DNA of 59,445 bases from Paenibacillus glucanolyticus NBRC 15330 (GCF_004000885.1 NZ_BIMC01000028.1:1-59445), one strand, 5' to 3'. Shown: positions 8,589 to 17,200, counted from the first letter of the stretch. Made by a program: numbers and translations. Notes: generated by a model from the sequence alone, not told the origin.

Positions 8589-10934
8589 TTAATTCCCTGA
8601 CGGTTTGGGCTCGTTCGTGCACGGATCATAATCGGCAACCACCAGCACATCCATATGCCTTGCATATCTCAGCAGGCTTCGGATCGATTTCCGCTCGGCG
8701 TACAGCTTCCATCCCGTGATCTTCGGCTGACCGATGATCAATTGGGTAGCCTTCGCCTCATCAGCCGCCGCGACCCATTGGGATGCAACTTCACGCGCCT
8801 TCCCTCTTCTTACAGGCAGCACGCAGAATGTTCCTCCAAGTCGTTCTGTCAGCGTTTGAAGAGCCGTTAAGCGTTTGGAGTCAGCACGGGATGAATGCGC
8901 ACGCCCCTCCTGAAGGAGCGTCACATACCAGGCCGCCTTCAGCCGATGGGCAATCCGGAAGCCGCGGCGGATGAGCCGCTCCCCCTGAGGTCCGCTGCCA
9001 ACCATAACATAGATAACCTCCTCGCGCCGCCACGGTCCCCGAAGCGAGCTGCTTCGCTGCCATGACTCCAGCCTCTCATCCACATCATCTGCAATTTCCC
9101 TCAGGGCCAGTTCCCTTAGAGCAATCAGATTTCCCGTCTTGAAAAAATGGCTGAGCGCCTGGTGGATCTTCTCCGGCGCATAGATTTTGCCATCCTTCAT
9201 CCGCTGCTGCAGTGACTCCGGCGTGACATCGATGAGCTGAACCTCGTCCGCCAATTGCAGAATATGGTCCGGAACCGTCTCGCGGACACGCACACCGGTA
9301 ATTTGCTCCACCGCGTCATTCAAGCTCTCCAGATGCTGCACATTCACGGTCGTAATAACAGAGATGCCAGCCGACAGTATATCCAGCACATCCTCATATC
9401 GCTTCCTGTGCTTGCTTCCGGGAACGTTTGTATGCGCCAGTTCATCCACCAAAACCACATCGGGCCTTTGGCGGATGATCTCATCGGTATCCATCTCTTC
9501 AAGGCGTGAGCCCCGGTAATCCATCACTCTTCGTGGAAGAACTTCCAGTTCACCGACCTGTAAAAGCGTATCCTTCCGCCCGTGCGTTTCCAGCAGTCCG
9601 GTAAGAACCGTCAGTCCCTTTTTCAGCAGATCATTGCCCTCCCGCAGCATCGTATACGTCTTGCCTACACCCGGGGCTGCACCGATATAGACTTTGAACC
9701 GCCCCCGCTTGACCTGCTCGATCTTCTGATCCAGCTCCTGTTCATTCAAGCGATGAAACGATTCGGACGAACGCTGCGGTGGATGAATCTGAGCCGGGAT
9801 GATTCGTTCTCCGTCATGCGCTGCCCGGTCCGCTACGATAAAAATATCAATCCCGCGCGTTTTCTTAAGCAGCTCCTGAATCATCGATCCCTGCCGCAGC
9901 TCCTGCCAGGGGGTCTGCTTCGAGTGTCCCAGCACAATACGGGTGACATGATGCTCAAGTGCATATTGAACGAGTTCACCTGGCAGCTCCCTTCGTGAAT
10001 GAAGGGGCAGTTCTTCCAGCTTGGCGCCAATCCGTTCCGCAAGCTTCAGCATGGAGCGCTTAAAAGCCGCCTGTTCCTTCGTAAGCTCCTGCTTCTGATT
10101 CACAAACGTTACCGCCAACAGCTCGCCGTTCAGTCTCTTCGCAATCTGCTGACCGCGGCGCATATAGATGGACCCGTTCCAATGGTACTGGGTGGACACC
10201 AGTATCCGCTCATCGGCCCCCGATGGGCCGATGAGTCCCTGTTCCTTGCGGTACCGCGCAAGCGAGTTGTTCACGCCCTCTGCAACAAGACGGAGGGTAA
10301 GCTCCCGAAGCACGGCCAGATTGCCCTGCTTCCATATGCCTCCCCCCGCAAGCAGGCCTTCCTGTGCCCGATCCAGCATCGTTTCAGGTGTTACATCAAT
10401 GAGCACCACCTCATCGGCGGTCTCAAGGGTATCAGCGGGCACCGTATAACTGACCTTGATGCCCGTCAGCTTGGTGGCAATGCCGTGCACATCCTCAAGC
10501 TCATACACATTCACCGTCGTGATGACACTGATCCCCCGGCTTAACAGGCACTTTATGTCCTCCAGCCGTGTGGCATGCCTTGCCCCTCTCCGGTTCCGGT
10601 GGGCAAGGCCATCCACAAGCACGACCTCCGGATTGCGCTTCAGCAGCAGATCCAGATCGAGATCCTTCTTCTCTACGTCGTTCTGAACCCAATGAATGCT
10701 CGGCACCCGTTCCAGATCCTGTGCCTGCTCCACCGTCTCCGGACGCTGCATTGTGGATACGGCACTGATGACAACATCAATGCCTTGCTGTCTCAAGGTC
10801 TGCCCCTCGCGAAGCATATGATAGGTTTTTCCCGAGCCGCTCACGGCCCCGATATACACTTTGAGCCGCCCCTGGTGGAGCTTCGAGATGGACCTTAAAA
10901 TTTCCTCCGGCGATTTTCTCCGAAAGTGATCCAT
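8589..10934 (-). CDS. KdpD-like protein: two tandem KdpD-Usp sensor modules, no kinase
   Basis: 781 residues made of two copies of the cytoplasmic KdpD N-terminal ATPase-like domain followed by a universal-stress (Usp) domain. Copy 1: Walker A GAVSGSGKT (29-37), degenerate Walker B region VVLVDGLAH (104-112), Usp about 243-370. Copy 2: Walker A GAAPGVGKT (418-426), canonical VVLVDELAHTNVPGS (493-507), Usp to the C-terminus. The four membrane helices, the phosphorylated-His region and the ATPase domain of a full KdpD are absent, and there is no KdpE nearby. It starts 2 bases after kdpC, so it belongs to the kdp operon. In S. aureus the KdpD Usp domain binds c-di-AMP; whether this one does is inference. 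It may be a stand-alone sensor or inhibitor of the transporter. Confidence 0.85.
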   Translation of the reverse strand: MDHFRRKSPEEILRSISKLHQGRLKVYIGAVSGSGKTYHMLREGQTLRQQGIDVVISAVSTMQRPETVEQAQDLERVPSIHWVQNDVEKKDLDLDLLLKRNPEVVLVDGLAHRNRRGARHATRLEDIKCLLSRGISVITTVNVYELEDVHGIATKLTGIKVSYTVPADTLETADEVVLIDVTPETMLDRAQEGLLAGGGIWKQGNLAVLRELTLRLVAEGVNNSLARYRKEQGLIGPSGADERILVSTQYHWNGSIYMRRGQQIAKRLNGELLAVTFVNQKQELTKEQAAFKRSMLKLAERIGAKLEELPLHSRRELPGELVQYALEHHVTRIVLGHSKQTPWQELRQGSMIQELLKKTRGIDIFIVADRAAHDGERIIPAQIHPPQRSSESFHRLNEQELDQKIEQVKRGRFKVYIGAAPGVGKTYTMLREGNDLLKKGLTVLTGLLETHGRKDTLLQVGELEVLPRRVMDYRGSRLEEMDTDEIIRQRPDVVLVDELAHTNVPGSKHRKRYEDVLDILSAGISVITTVNVQHLESLNDAVEQITGVRVRETVPDHILQLADEVQLIDVTPESLQQRMKDGKIYAPEKIHQALSHFFKTGNLIALRELALREIADDVDERLESWQRSSSLRGPWRREEVIYVMVGSGPQGERLIRRGFRIAHRLKAAWYVTLLQEGRAHSSRADSKRLTALQTLTERLGGTFCVLPVRRGKAREVASQWVAAADEAKATQLIIGQPKITGWKLYAERKSIRSLLRYARHMDVLVVADYDPCTNEPKPSGN

Positions 10935-10936
10935 CG

Positions 10937-11566
10937 TCAGCTAAGAAGCTCTCTGAGAGCCAAGTTCAGCTTCAACACATTCACGCGCGGTTCACCGAAT
11001 ACACCTAAATCCCGTCCTTCCGTATGCTTCTTTACCAGCTGCTGAAGCTCCGCTTCCGGAATTTCGGTCAGCTTGCTGATCCGTGGAATTTGAATATCCG
11101 CTGCTTGCGGCGAAATGTGAGGATCCAGTCCAGAGCCGGAATTCGTTACCAGGTCCATCGGGAGCTCGCTTACCGGAACGTCCGGATTATTCTCCTTCCA
11201 TGCCTCAATCGACGCCTTTGTTCGATCGATCATCTCGGGATTGGAAGGTGCATAGTTATTGCTGCCTGAGCCGGCTGCGTTGTATTCGATGCTGGACACC
11301 CTCCCATGGAAAAATTGCGGGTCCGTAAAGTTCTGGCCGATCAGTTCCGAGCCTACCACCTTGCCGCTCTCATCCGTAATCAGGCTGCCGCCGGCTTGCT
11401 TCGGCATCAGCAGCTGCGCTGCACCTGTAGTGACCAGAGGATACAGAACTCCGCACAGCACAATGAATACAAGACTTGCTCTAAGCGCAATGCCTACGGA
11501 GACGCGAGCGTTGCCCGCCTCAGCATGAGGCGTGGACGTTGACGATGTTTGCACAGGATTATTCAT
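10937..11566 (-). CDS. kdpC: Potassium-transporting ATPase subunit KdpC
   Basis: Small single-span subunit that helps assembly of the KdpFABC potassium pump. 209 residues with one membrane helix (VGIALRASLVFIVLCGVLYP, about 23-42) followed by an extracytoplasmic domain with the family motifs GSNNYAPSNPE, SGSGLDPHISPQAA and a C-terminal LNLAL. I chose the ATG at 11566 (MNNPVQ); a longer frame starts at 11608. It lies 82 bases after kdpB and directly before the KdpD-like gene. Confidence 0.95.
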   Translation of the reverse strand: MNNPVQTSSTSTPHAEAGNARVSVGIALRASLVFIVLCGVLYPLVTTGAAQLLMPKQAGGSLITDESGKVVGSELIGQNFTDPQFFHGRVSSIEYNAAGSGSNNYAPSNPEMIDRTKASIEAWKENNPDVPVSELPMDLVTNSGSGLDPHISPQAADIQIPRISKLTEIPEAELQQLVKKHTEGRDLGVFGEPRVNVLKLNLALRELLS

Positions 11567-11648
11567 TATTCTTCGACCCTTTCTTTCATATCTACCTTGT
11601 ATAATCAACCTTTGGTTTATCTCTATATACCCGGTTTAACCAACACGC

Positions 11649-13682
11649 CTAAATCCATAGGTGGACAATCATGTCAATCAGCTTAATCCCGATGAACGGC
11701 ACGATCACGCCGCCTAATCCGTAGACAAGTACATTACGCTGCAGCAGCTTCGATGAGCTCATCGGCTTATAGGCGACACCCTTCATCGCAAGCGGAATGA
11801 GCAGCGGAATAATGATCGCATTGAAGATCAGCGCGGACAGGATGGCCGACATAGGGGAACCGAGTCCCATGACATTCAATACGTTCATGCTTGGAATAGC
11901 AGCTGCAAACATGGCGGGAATGATGGCAAAATATTTGGCGACATCGTTCGCAACGCTGAACGTGGTCAGCGCGCCTCTTGTCATCAGCAATTGCTTCCCG
12001 ATGGCAACGACCTCGATAATCTTGGATGGATCTGAATCCAGGTCCACCATATTGGCCGCCTCCTTCGCGGCGGTGGTACCGCTGTTCATCGCAAGCCCGA
12101 CATCGGCCTGTGCAAGGGCCGGCGCATCGTTCGTTCCGTCACCGGTCATGGCCACCAGCTTGCCTTCGGCCTGTTCTTTTCGAATGACGGCGATCTTATC
12201 CTCCGGCTTGCTCTCTGCGATGAAATCATCCACTCCCGCTTCGCGGGCAATCGTCGCTGCAGTCAGCGGATTATCGCCTGTACACATAATGGTCTTAATG
12301 CCCATCCGGCGCAGCTGTTCAAACCGTTCCTTCATTCCCGGTTTCACAGTGTCCTTCAGGTAGATCAATCCATAGATGCGGTGATCCACAGCCACAGCCA
12401 GCGGGGTTCCTCCCTCCGTAGCAATTGCATCACTGTTTGGCGTCAAGTCCGGAGGTATGGAGCCTCCTTGAGACAGCACCCAAGCCTTGACGGCATCCAC
12501 TGCACCCTTACGAACTTTTCGGCCATCCTTCAGGTCCATGCCGCTCATTCGGGTCTCTGCCTTAAATTCGATGAATTCGGCTCCCGCCGTCATACTCTCA
12601 TCCACCTCAAGGCCTTCCTTCTTCAACAGCTCCAGAACGGAGCGGCCTTCCGGCGTTTCGTCCAGCAGCGAGCTGACCGCTGCCCACTGGGCAACCGATG
12701 CCAGCGTTTCGCCACGGGCCGGGATCAGTTGACTTGCCATCCGGTTGCCAAACGTAATGGTTCCGGTCTTATCCAGGATCATTGTATTAATATCTCCGGC
12801 CGCTTCCACCGCTTTACCCGACATCGCCAACACATTGAACTGGGTCACCCGGTCCATGCCTGCAATCCCGATGGCCGACAGCAGCCCGCCAATCGTGGTC
12901 GGGATCAAACATACCAGCAGCGAGATCAATACCGGGACAGACAGCTCGATGCCAAGATACTTGGCAATCGGAGCGAGTGTAACCACAACGATCAGGAAGA
13001 TCAGGGTCAACACAATCAGCAGTGTGTTCAGCGCTATTTCATTCGGCGTCTTCTGCCGCGAAGCTCCTTCAACCAGTGAGATCATTCGGTCAATAAACGA
13101 TTCGCCGGGATCGCTGGTAATCCGGATTTTGATTGTATCGCTGACCACCCGGGTTCCCCCGGTGACCGAGCTGAAATCGCCGCCTGCTTCTTTGATCACC
13201 GGCGCGGATTCTCCCGTAATGGCAGATTCGTCGACAGATGCCAGACCGGCGATGACCTCTCCGTCACCAGGGATCATCTCGCCCTGCGTAACCACCACGA
13301 TATCCCCTTTGCGAAGATCGGTAGACGGCACGGACTGAACCCCTCCGCCTTCCATCACTTTATGGGCGGTCATTTCTTTCTTGGATTGCTTAAGAGAATC
13401 GGCCTGAGCTTTACCCCTGCCCTCGGCAAGGGCCTCGGCAAAGTTCGCGAACAGCAGCGTAAACAGCAGAATCACAAACACCGTCAGATTGAATCCGGTA
13501 CTGCCTTCTGTACCGAAATAGGATGGAAACAGTGTCATGAGCAGAACCACCAAGGTTCCGGCCTCCACAACAAACATCACGGGATTTCTCATCATGAAAG
13601 CTGGATTCAGCTTGATGAAGCTGTCCTTCAGCGCTTGATTGACCATTTCTTTGGACATCACTTTGGTTCTCGTATTATTCAT
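11649..13682 (-). CDS. kdpB: Potassium-transporting ATPase ATP-binding subunit KdpB
   Basis: P-type ATPase subunit of KdpFABC, 677 residues, multi-spanning. TGES (156-159) of the actuator domain, the phosphorylated Asp304 in DKTGT, the nucleotide-binding domain and TGDGTNDAPAL in the phosphorylation domain are all present, as is the CLIPTTIGGLLSAIG membrane motif. AAGGTGG precedes the ATG. It hydrolyses ATP to drive K+ uptake through KdpA. Confidence 0.97.
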   Translation of the reverse strand: MNNTRTKVMSKEMVNQALKDSFIKLNPAFMMRNPVMFVVEAGTLVVLLMTLFPSYFGTEGSTGFNLTVFVILLFTLLFANFAEALAEGRGKAQADSLKQSKKEMTAHKVMEGGGVQSVPSTDLRKGDIVVVTQGEMIPGDGEVIAGLASVDESAITGESAPVIKEAGGDFSSVTGGTRVVSDTIKIRITSDPGESFIDRMISLVEGASRQKTPNEIALNTLLIVLTLIFLIVVVTLAPIAKYLGIELSVPVLISLLVCLIPTTIGGLLSAIGIAGMDRVTQFNVLAMSGKAVEAAGDINTMILDKTGTITFGNRMASQLIPARGETLASVAQWAAVSSLLDETPEGRSVLELLKKEGLEVDESMTAGAEFIEFKAETRMSGMDLKDGRKVRKGAVDAVKAWVLSQGGSIPPDLTPNSDAIATEGGTPLAVAVDHRIYGLIYLKDTVKPGMKERFEQLRRMGIKTIMCTGDNPLTAATIAREAGVDDFIAESKPEDKIAVIRKEQAEGKLVAMTGDGTNDAPALAQADVGLAMNSGTTAAKEAANMVDLDSDPSKIIEVVAIGKQLLMTRGALTTFSVANDVAKYFAIIPAMFAAAIPSMNVLNVMGLGSPMSAILSALIFNAIIIPLLIPLAMKGVAYKPMSSSKLLQRNVLVYGLGGVIVPFIGIKLIDMIVHLWI

Positions 13683-13704
13683 GGTAATAGGCCACCTTTT
13701 CTAA

Positions 13705-15384
13705 TTAACGGATCGTCAGATGCTCAGCAATCGGGCCGAGCACCAGCACAGGCAGGAAAGTCAATGCGCCGATGATCAGAACCACCGCGAGGAGAATGCC
13801 GGCAAACAGCTTATTGTCTGTTCGGAACGTCCCGAGTGTCTCCGGTACCCATTGCTTCCGCATCAGTGAACCGCCGACCGCCAGCAGAGCGATCATCGAG
13901 ATATAACGGCCGAACAGCATGACGAGCCCGGTTGTGATGTTCCAGAACAGCGTGTTATCTGCAAGTCCTTCAAACCCGGAACCGTTATTGGCTGCGGATG
14001 ACGTGTATTCGTACAACACCTGTGAGATGCCATGGAAGCCGGCATTGGTAATGCCCGCCTGCCCGGCATCCGTCATCAGGGCAAGCGCCGTCGGAGCCAA
14101 AATGATAAATGGGTGCACCAGAATGACGATGGCGATCAGCTTCATTTCCCGCGCTTCTATTTTTCTGCCCAGAAATTCAGGCGTTCGCCCAACCATAAGC
14201 CCGGCCAGGAACACAGCCAGTATCGCATACATGAGCATATTCATCAGTCCGACGCCTTTTCCGCCAAAAACAGAGTTCAGCATCATCAGGGACAGCGGCG
14301 TAATTCCGCCAAGCGGCGTGAGTGTATCATGCATGTTGTTAACTGAACCGGTCGTAGCCGCCGTCGTCACTGTAGTAAACAGCGAGGACTGGGCGATCCC
14401 GAACCGGACTTCCTTACCTTCCATGCTGCCTTGAGATGCATCAATCCCCAGTCGGTTCAGTGCCGGATTGCCGTTTGATTCAGCGGCATAGTTCAGAGAC
14501 AAGAAGCCGATGAACAAGGTCATCATCACAGAGAATATAATCCAGCCCTGCTTGCGGCTCTTGGCAAACAAACCAAATGTATACGGAAGCGCAGCACCGA
14601 GGCTCCACATGCACAGGATCTCAATCACATTGGTCAGAGGGGACGGATTCTCAAACGGATGGGACGAATTGACCCCCATATATCCGCCGCCGTTGGTGCC
14701 CAGATGCTTGATCGATTCAAGAGCAGCCACCGGACCTACCGCAATTTGCTGCTCGCTTCCTTCCATCGTGGTCACGCTGAGCGCAGGCTTCAGGGTCTGA
14801 GGCACCTGCAGGGCGACCAGCACCATTGCAATGATGAAGGCCGCCGGAATGAATACCCGGATATGAGCCTTCACAAAGTCCTCGAAGAAGTTGCCGACGG
14901 TTGTCCCCTTACTGGTCACTGCCCGGATAAAAGCGATGGCCACGCACAGCCCGGTCGCCGCCGATGTAAACATCATCATCGTAATGACAGCCATCTGCGC
15001 AAAATAGGATAGCCCCGACTCTCCGCTGTAATGCTGCAGATTCGTATTGGTCATAAAGCTGATGATCGTATTGAATGACAAGGTTGATTCCATATTATCG
15101 ATTCCGTTCGGGTTGAACGGCAGTACCTTTTGCAGCCGCAGAATCAGGTAGCCTGAAGCTACCAGTATGATATTCGTAATGACAAAGCTGAGAGCATACC
15201 CTTTCCAGGTCATCCCCTTGCGGTCTTTCAAGCCAATCAGTGCAAATATCGGCTTCTCTGCCCAGGAGAACCATTTATCGGTTCGGTTATCTTCATTGCG
15301 AAATACCTGATATAGATAGGTTCCGAGCGGCTTAACCAGCAGCAGCAGAACCAGAATAACGATGGCAATTTGTATAATGCCCAT
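13705..15384 (-). CDS. kdpA: Potassium-transporting ATPase potassium-binding subunit KdpA
   Basis: Channel-like K+ binding subunit, 559 residues, about ten membrane helices. All four selectivity-filter loops can be read: NTNLQHYSGESGLS, GTNGGGYMGVNSSHPFENPS, TTGSVNNMHDTLTPLGG and SSAANNGSGFEGL. The start has GAAGGAGG upstream. It lies between kdpF and kdpB in the order F-A-B-C. Confidence 0.97.
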   Translation of the reverse strand: MGIIQIAIVILVLLLLVKPLGTYLYQVFRNEDNRTDKWFSWAEKPIFALIGLKDRKGMTWKGYALSFVITNIILVASGYLILRLQKVLPFNPNGIDNMESTLSFNTIISFMTNTNLQHYSGESGLSYFAQMAVITMMMFTSAATGLCVAIAFIRAVTSKGTTVGNFFEDFVKAHIRVFIPAAFIIAMVLVALQVPQTLKPALSVTTMEGSEQQIAVGPVAALESIKHLGTNGGGYMGVNSSHPFENPSPLTNVIEILCMWSLGAALPYTFGLFAKSRKQGWIIFSVMMTLFIGFLSLNYAAESNGNPALNRLGIDASQGSMEGKEVRFGIAQSSLFTTVTTAATTGSVNNMHDTLTPLGGITPLSLMMLNSVFGGKGVGLMNMLMYAILAVFLAGLMVGRTPEFLGRKIEAREMKLIAIVILVHPFIILAPTALALMTDAGQAGITNAGFHGISQVLYEYTSSAANNGSGFEGLADNTLFWNITTGLVMLFGRYISMIALLAVGGSLMRKQWVPETLGTFRTDNKLFAGILLAVVLIIGALTFLPVLVLGPIAEHLTIR

Positions 15385-15414
15385 GACGAGTGCCTTCCTC
15401 CTTCAGCGGTTCCC

Positions 15415-15492
15415 CTAGAATTTTTCAGGGTGAACCAGCGCATAAATCAAATACAGAAAAATAAAGAGCGTACATACCAATAATATGATCAC
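15415..15492 (-). CDS. kdpF: KdpF small membrane subunit
   Basis: A 25-residue peptide with one membrane helix (IILLVCTLFIFLYLIYALVHPEKF), the length and ending (PEKF/PERF) typical of KdpF, which stabilises the Kdp complex. The start is GTG at 15492 with CGGAGG 10 bases upstream. The GTG overlaps the stop of the preceding 36-aa frame (GTGA), so the two are translationally coupled. Confidence 0.85.
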   Translation of the reverse strand: MIILLVCTLFIFLYLIYALVHPEKF

Positions 15493-15599
15493 AGCTGATC
15501 AGCCTCCGGTTCTGAAACCACGCGTCCACACCAGGACATAAACAGCATGAACAGTCCGTAGGTCCCTCCTAATATGAGCACCATATAAAAATCCTGCAT
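15489..15599 (-). CDS. 36-aa membrane peptide upstream of kdpF
   Basis: ATG at 15599 has a near-ideal ribosome binding site (GTGGAGG, 8 bases upstream) and the frame ends in a GTGA overlap with kdpF. The product begins MQDFYMVLILGGTYGLFMLF, followed by a short basic then acidic tail (GRVVSEPEADQL). One membrane helix is predicted by eye. I do not recognise a family. Its position and coupling suggest an accessory of the Kdp pump of similar size to KdpF, or a leader peptide that drives kdpF translation. Confidence 0.7.
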   Translation of the reverse strand: MQDFYMVLILGGTYGLFMLFMSWCGRVVSEPEADQL

Positions 15600-15641
15600 A
15601 ATCCAATCCTCCACGAACCGTATTTGGCATTAAATCTGCAA

Positions 15642-16052
15642 CTAGCTGACAATGGACGAAATCAGGAAAGATACCTGATGATGGTTCGTATGAAGCACCA
15701 CATCGGCGCCCAGTCCCTTATATATCAACCGCGGATTGCTGGAGTGGGTAATGACGTAAATCGACTTTGTTGTCCATGTCCGGCAAATCCGCAAATAGCG
15801 GCAGCACAGATTCAAGCTGCTTTCGAACAGAAACACCTTGCTGACAGGAAACTCGGGAATGATCCAGGTTGACTCGTCTCTGGTATCAATCAGAATAATG
15901 TCTTTGCAGCCCAGTTCCATCATCCTCTCCTGCTCGGCCCGATTGTTGGCTATAGCTGCAAACGAAATATGTTTGTACATCAACTGGCGGATAAATTCCT
16001 CCCCGGCCTTATTCGGGGCGGATACCAAGATGAAATCCTGCGGTTTCTCCAT
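15642..16052 (-). CDS. Small Rossmann-like protein, first gene of the kdp operon
   Basis: 136 residues, cytoplasmic. It has the rhythm of a TrkA-N/RCK_N-like nucleotide-binding fold: a beta strand FILVSAPNKAGEEFIRQL, an acidic strand end KDIILIDTRD, and GLGADVVLHTNH near the C-terminus. The classic GxGxxG is replaced by SAPNKAG, so nucleotide binding is doubtful. AGGAGGAG precedes the ATG. It is the first gene behind the c-di-AMP riboswitch and its terminator, and precedes the 36-aa peptide by 42 bases. A role in K+ sensing is inference from position. Confidence 0.65.
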   Translation of the reverse strand: MEKPQDFILVSAPNKAGEEFIRQLMYKHISFAAIANNRAEQERMMELGCKDIILIDTRDESTWIIPEFPVSKVFLFESSLNLCCRYLRICRTWTTKSIYVITHSSNPRLIYKGLGADVVLHTNHHQVSFLISSIVS

Positions 16053-16087
16053 GTGTTTCTCCTCCTAAGTTTCAGAAAGAGAAGGCA

Positions 16088-16135
16088 ACAAAAAGAAGCC
16101 TGCGGGAGGAGAAGAACTCTTCCCGCAGGCTTCTT
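16088..16135 (-). terminator. Intrinsic terminator of the kdp c-di-AMP riboswitch
   Basis: AAGAAGCCTGCGGGA and its complement, followed on the minus strand by a T run. It lies between the aptamer and the first gene, the usual arrangement of an OFF switch: c-di-AMP binding favours termination. A separate hairpin (CCACGGTG/CACCGTGG, 16142-16162) lies between aptamer and terminator. Confidence 0.85.
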
Positions 16136-16197
16136 ATTCATCCACGGTGAAATACACCGTGGCTAAAGTCCACGACAATCGTTGCCTCTCTCGATAC

Positions 16198-16339
16198 GCT
16201 TACGAGGTTAGCTGACGGATTCGGGCGTGAGAGTCGCCCTACCCATAGACCGTTATCTTGTCTATGGGATTCACCCCTGAGAGATCAAGTTCATCTCCCG
16301 ACTGGTTCCCCCGTTCCTTTTCCATTCAAGGACTCAGCG
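16198..16339 (-). ncRNA. ydaO/yuaA c-di-AMP riboswitch controlling the kdp operon
   Basis: On the minus strand the conserved blocks of the ydaO aptamer appear in order: CGCTGAGTC, GGAACGGGGGAACCA, GGGGTGAATCC, GGGTAGGGCGACTCTCACG, CCCGAATCCGTCAGCTAACC and TCGTAAGCG. CGCT at the start pairs with AGCG at the end (P1). The family senses c-di-AMP and commonly controls potassium transport and cell-wall genes; the Kdp pump is a known target class. High c-di-AMP, as at high K+, would shut down kdp. Confidence 0.93.
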
Positions 16340-16399
16340 AAAATTGAAAACGAGTAGCATGTTATTCAATTAGCTATTGACTTATATTCCAAGCCTGGC

Positions 16400-16472
16400 A
16401 GAACTGTACAGCCGTCAGAGTCAAGCCGTGAGAGTCGCTTGACCCTGAGCCTCTGGAAGACCCATGGTGCCT
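16400..16472 (-). ncRNA. Possible diverged second riboswitch-like element upstream of the kdp aptamer
   Basis: The minus strand has GGTCAAGC-GACTCTCAC-GGCTTGAC followed by CTCTGACGGCTG. The 12-mer GCGACTCTCACG (16427-16438) is identical to one inside the aptamer (16226-16237), in the same local setting (stem on each side, then a (C)GTCAGC-like or TGACGGC stretch). The other ydaO blocks are missing. It may be a decayed duplicate or a different structured RNA. Confidence 0.25.
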
Positions 16473-16488
16473 TCGCCGAGGTTCTCAT

Positions 16489-16683
16489 TCATAAAGGAGC
16501 ACCGCAGCTCTCACACTGCCTTGTATCCTTATGAATCTTATCGACCGGCTGCCGCTGTGCCCTGCTCTTGGAATCATCCGTCAATTCATAGTTCGTATCA
16601 TACGTCCGGCCGTGCGGGATGTAAATGAGCTCAGAAACACGTGTGGCTGAATGTGGAACAAGATCTAACCAGTATGTCTTCAT
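16489..16683 (-). CDS. Small hypothetical protein ending in a CxxC motif
   Basis: A 64-codon frame, beginning MKTYWLDLVPHSATRVSEL and ending in QCESCGAPL. The ribosome binding site (CGAGAG) is weak and I recognise no family. A single CxxC at the very end could be half of a zinc site or chance. It lies between the two divergent riboswitches. Confidence 0.3.
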   Translation of the reverse strand: MKTYWLDLVPHSATRVSELIYIPHGRTYDTNYELTDDSKSRAQRQPVDKIHKDTRQCESCGAPL

Positions 16684-16852
16684 TATCTCTCGAATACTGC
16701 TTTATACTATGTATTTCTCTTGTTTTCTCGAATTTATCGCAATCCATCGAGATACTGAGATTTTGCCATGATAATAGATGACAATACCAAATGTACACGT
16801 TTTCTTTTACGGATTTCATCGATTTTCGGAATGTATGCGTCAAATACGGTCA

Positions 16853-16881
16853 TTTACTTTTGGCTGCCTCCGGCGTATGAT
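16853..16881 (+). promoter_or_regulatory. Promoter of the plus-strand riboswitch transcript
   Basis: TTTACT (16853-16858), 17 bases, TATGAT (16876-16881). Transcription would start near 16888, about 20 bases before the aptamer. Confidence 0.45.
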
Positions 16882-16908
16882 TCATCCATCTATTCGAAAC
16901 ACACGTTA

Positions 16909-17056
16909 TACGCTGAGCTCCCGACAGATCGGGAGACGGGGGAACCAATATCACCGATAGGACTTCTGTTGGTGAATGGGGTGAATCCGCGATGCCTGAC
17001 CAGGCATTGTGGTAGGGCGCTCTCAAGCCCGAATCCGTCAGCTAACCTCGTAGGCG
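16909..17056 (+). ncRNA. Second ydaO/yuaA c-di-AMP riboswitch
   Basis: The plus strand carries the same block order as the kdp leader: ACGCTGAG, GACGGGGGAACCAA, GGGGTGAATCC, GTGGTAGGGCGCTCTCAAG, CCCGAATCCGTCAGCTAACC and TCGTAGGCG. It points away from the kdp riboswitch; the two aptamers are about 570 bases apart. The downstream terminator (17121) and the single gene at 17201 show what it controls. Confidence 0.93.
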
Positions 17057-17120
17057 CGTTATTGAGAGAGAACACGATCCAGCCAAGCTAAAGCGGCCGC
17101 TTCATCGGCTGCTAACCGGA

Positions 17121-17165
17121 AAAAGGCCTGGAGAGCGGGGTTTCTCTGCTCACCAGGCCTTTTTG
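17121..17165 (+). terminator. Intrinsic terminator of the second riboswitch
   Basis: AAAAGGCCTGG-(A)GAGC ... GCTCACCAGGCCTTTT with a T run, between aptamer and coding region. The layout is that of an OFF switch. Confidence 0.85.
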
Positions 17166-17200
17166 TCTTGCATATAACATCTTATAAGGGAGCGTAGATC

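Noticed and set aside
10501..10934. Plus-strand frames antisense to the KdpD-like gene (for example 10575-10898)
   Set aside because: They lack ribosome binding sites and lie fully inside a gene with complete Walker motifs on the other strand.
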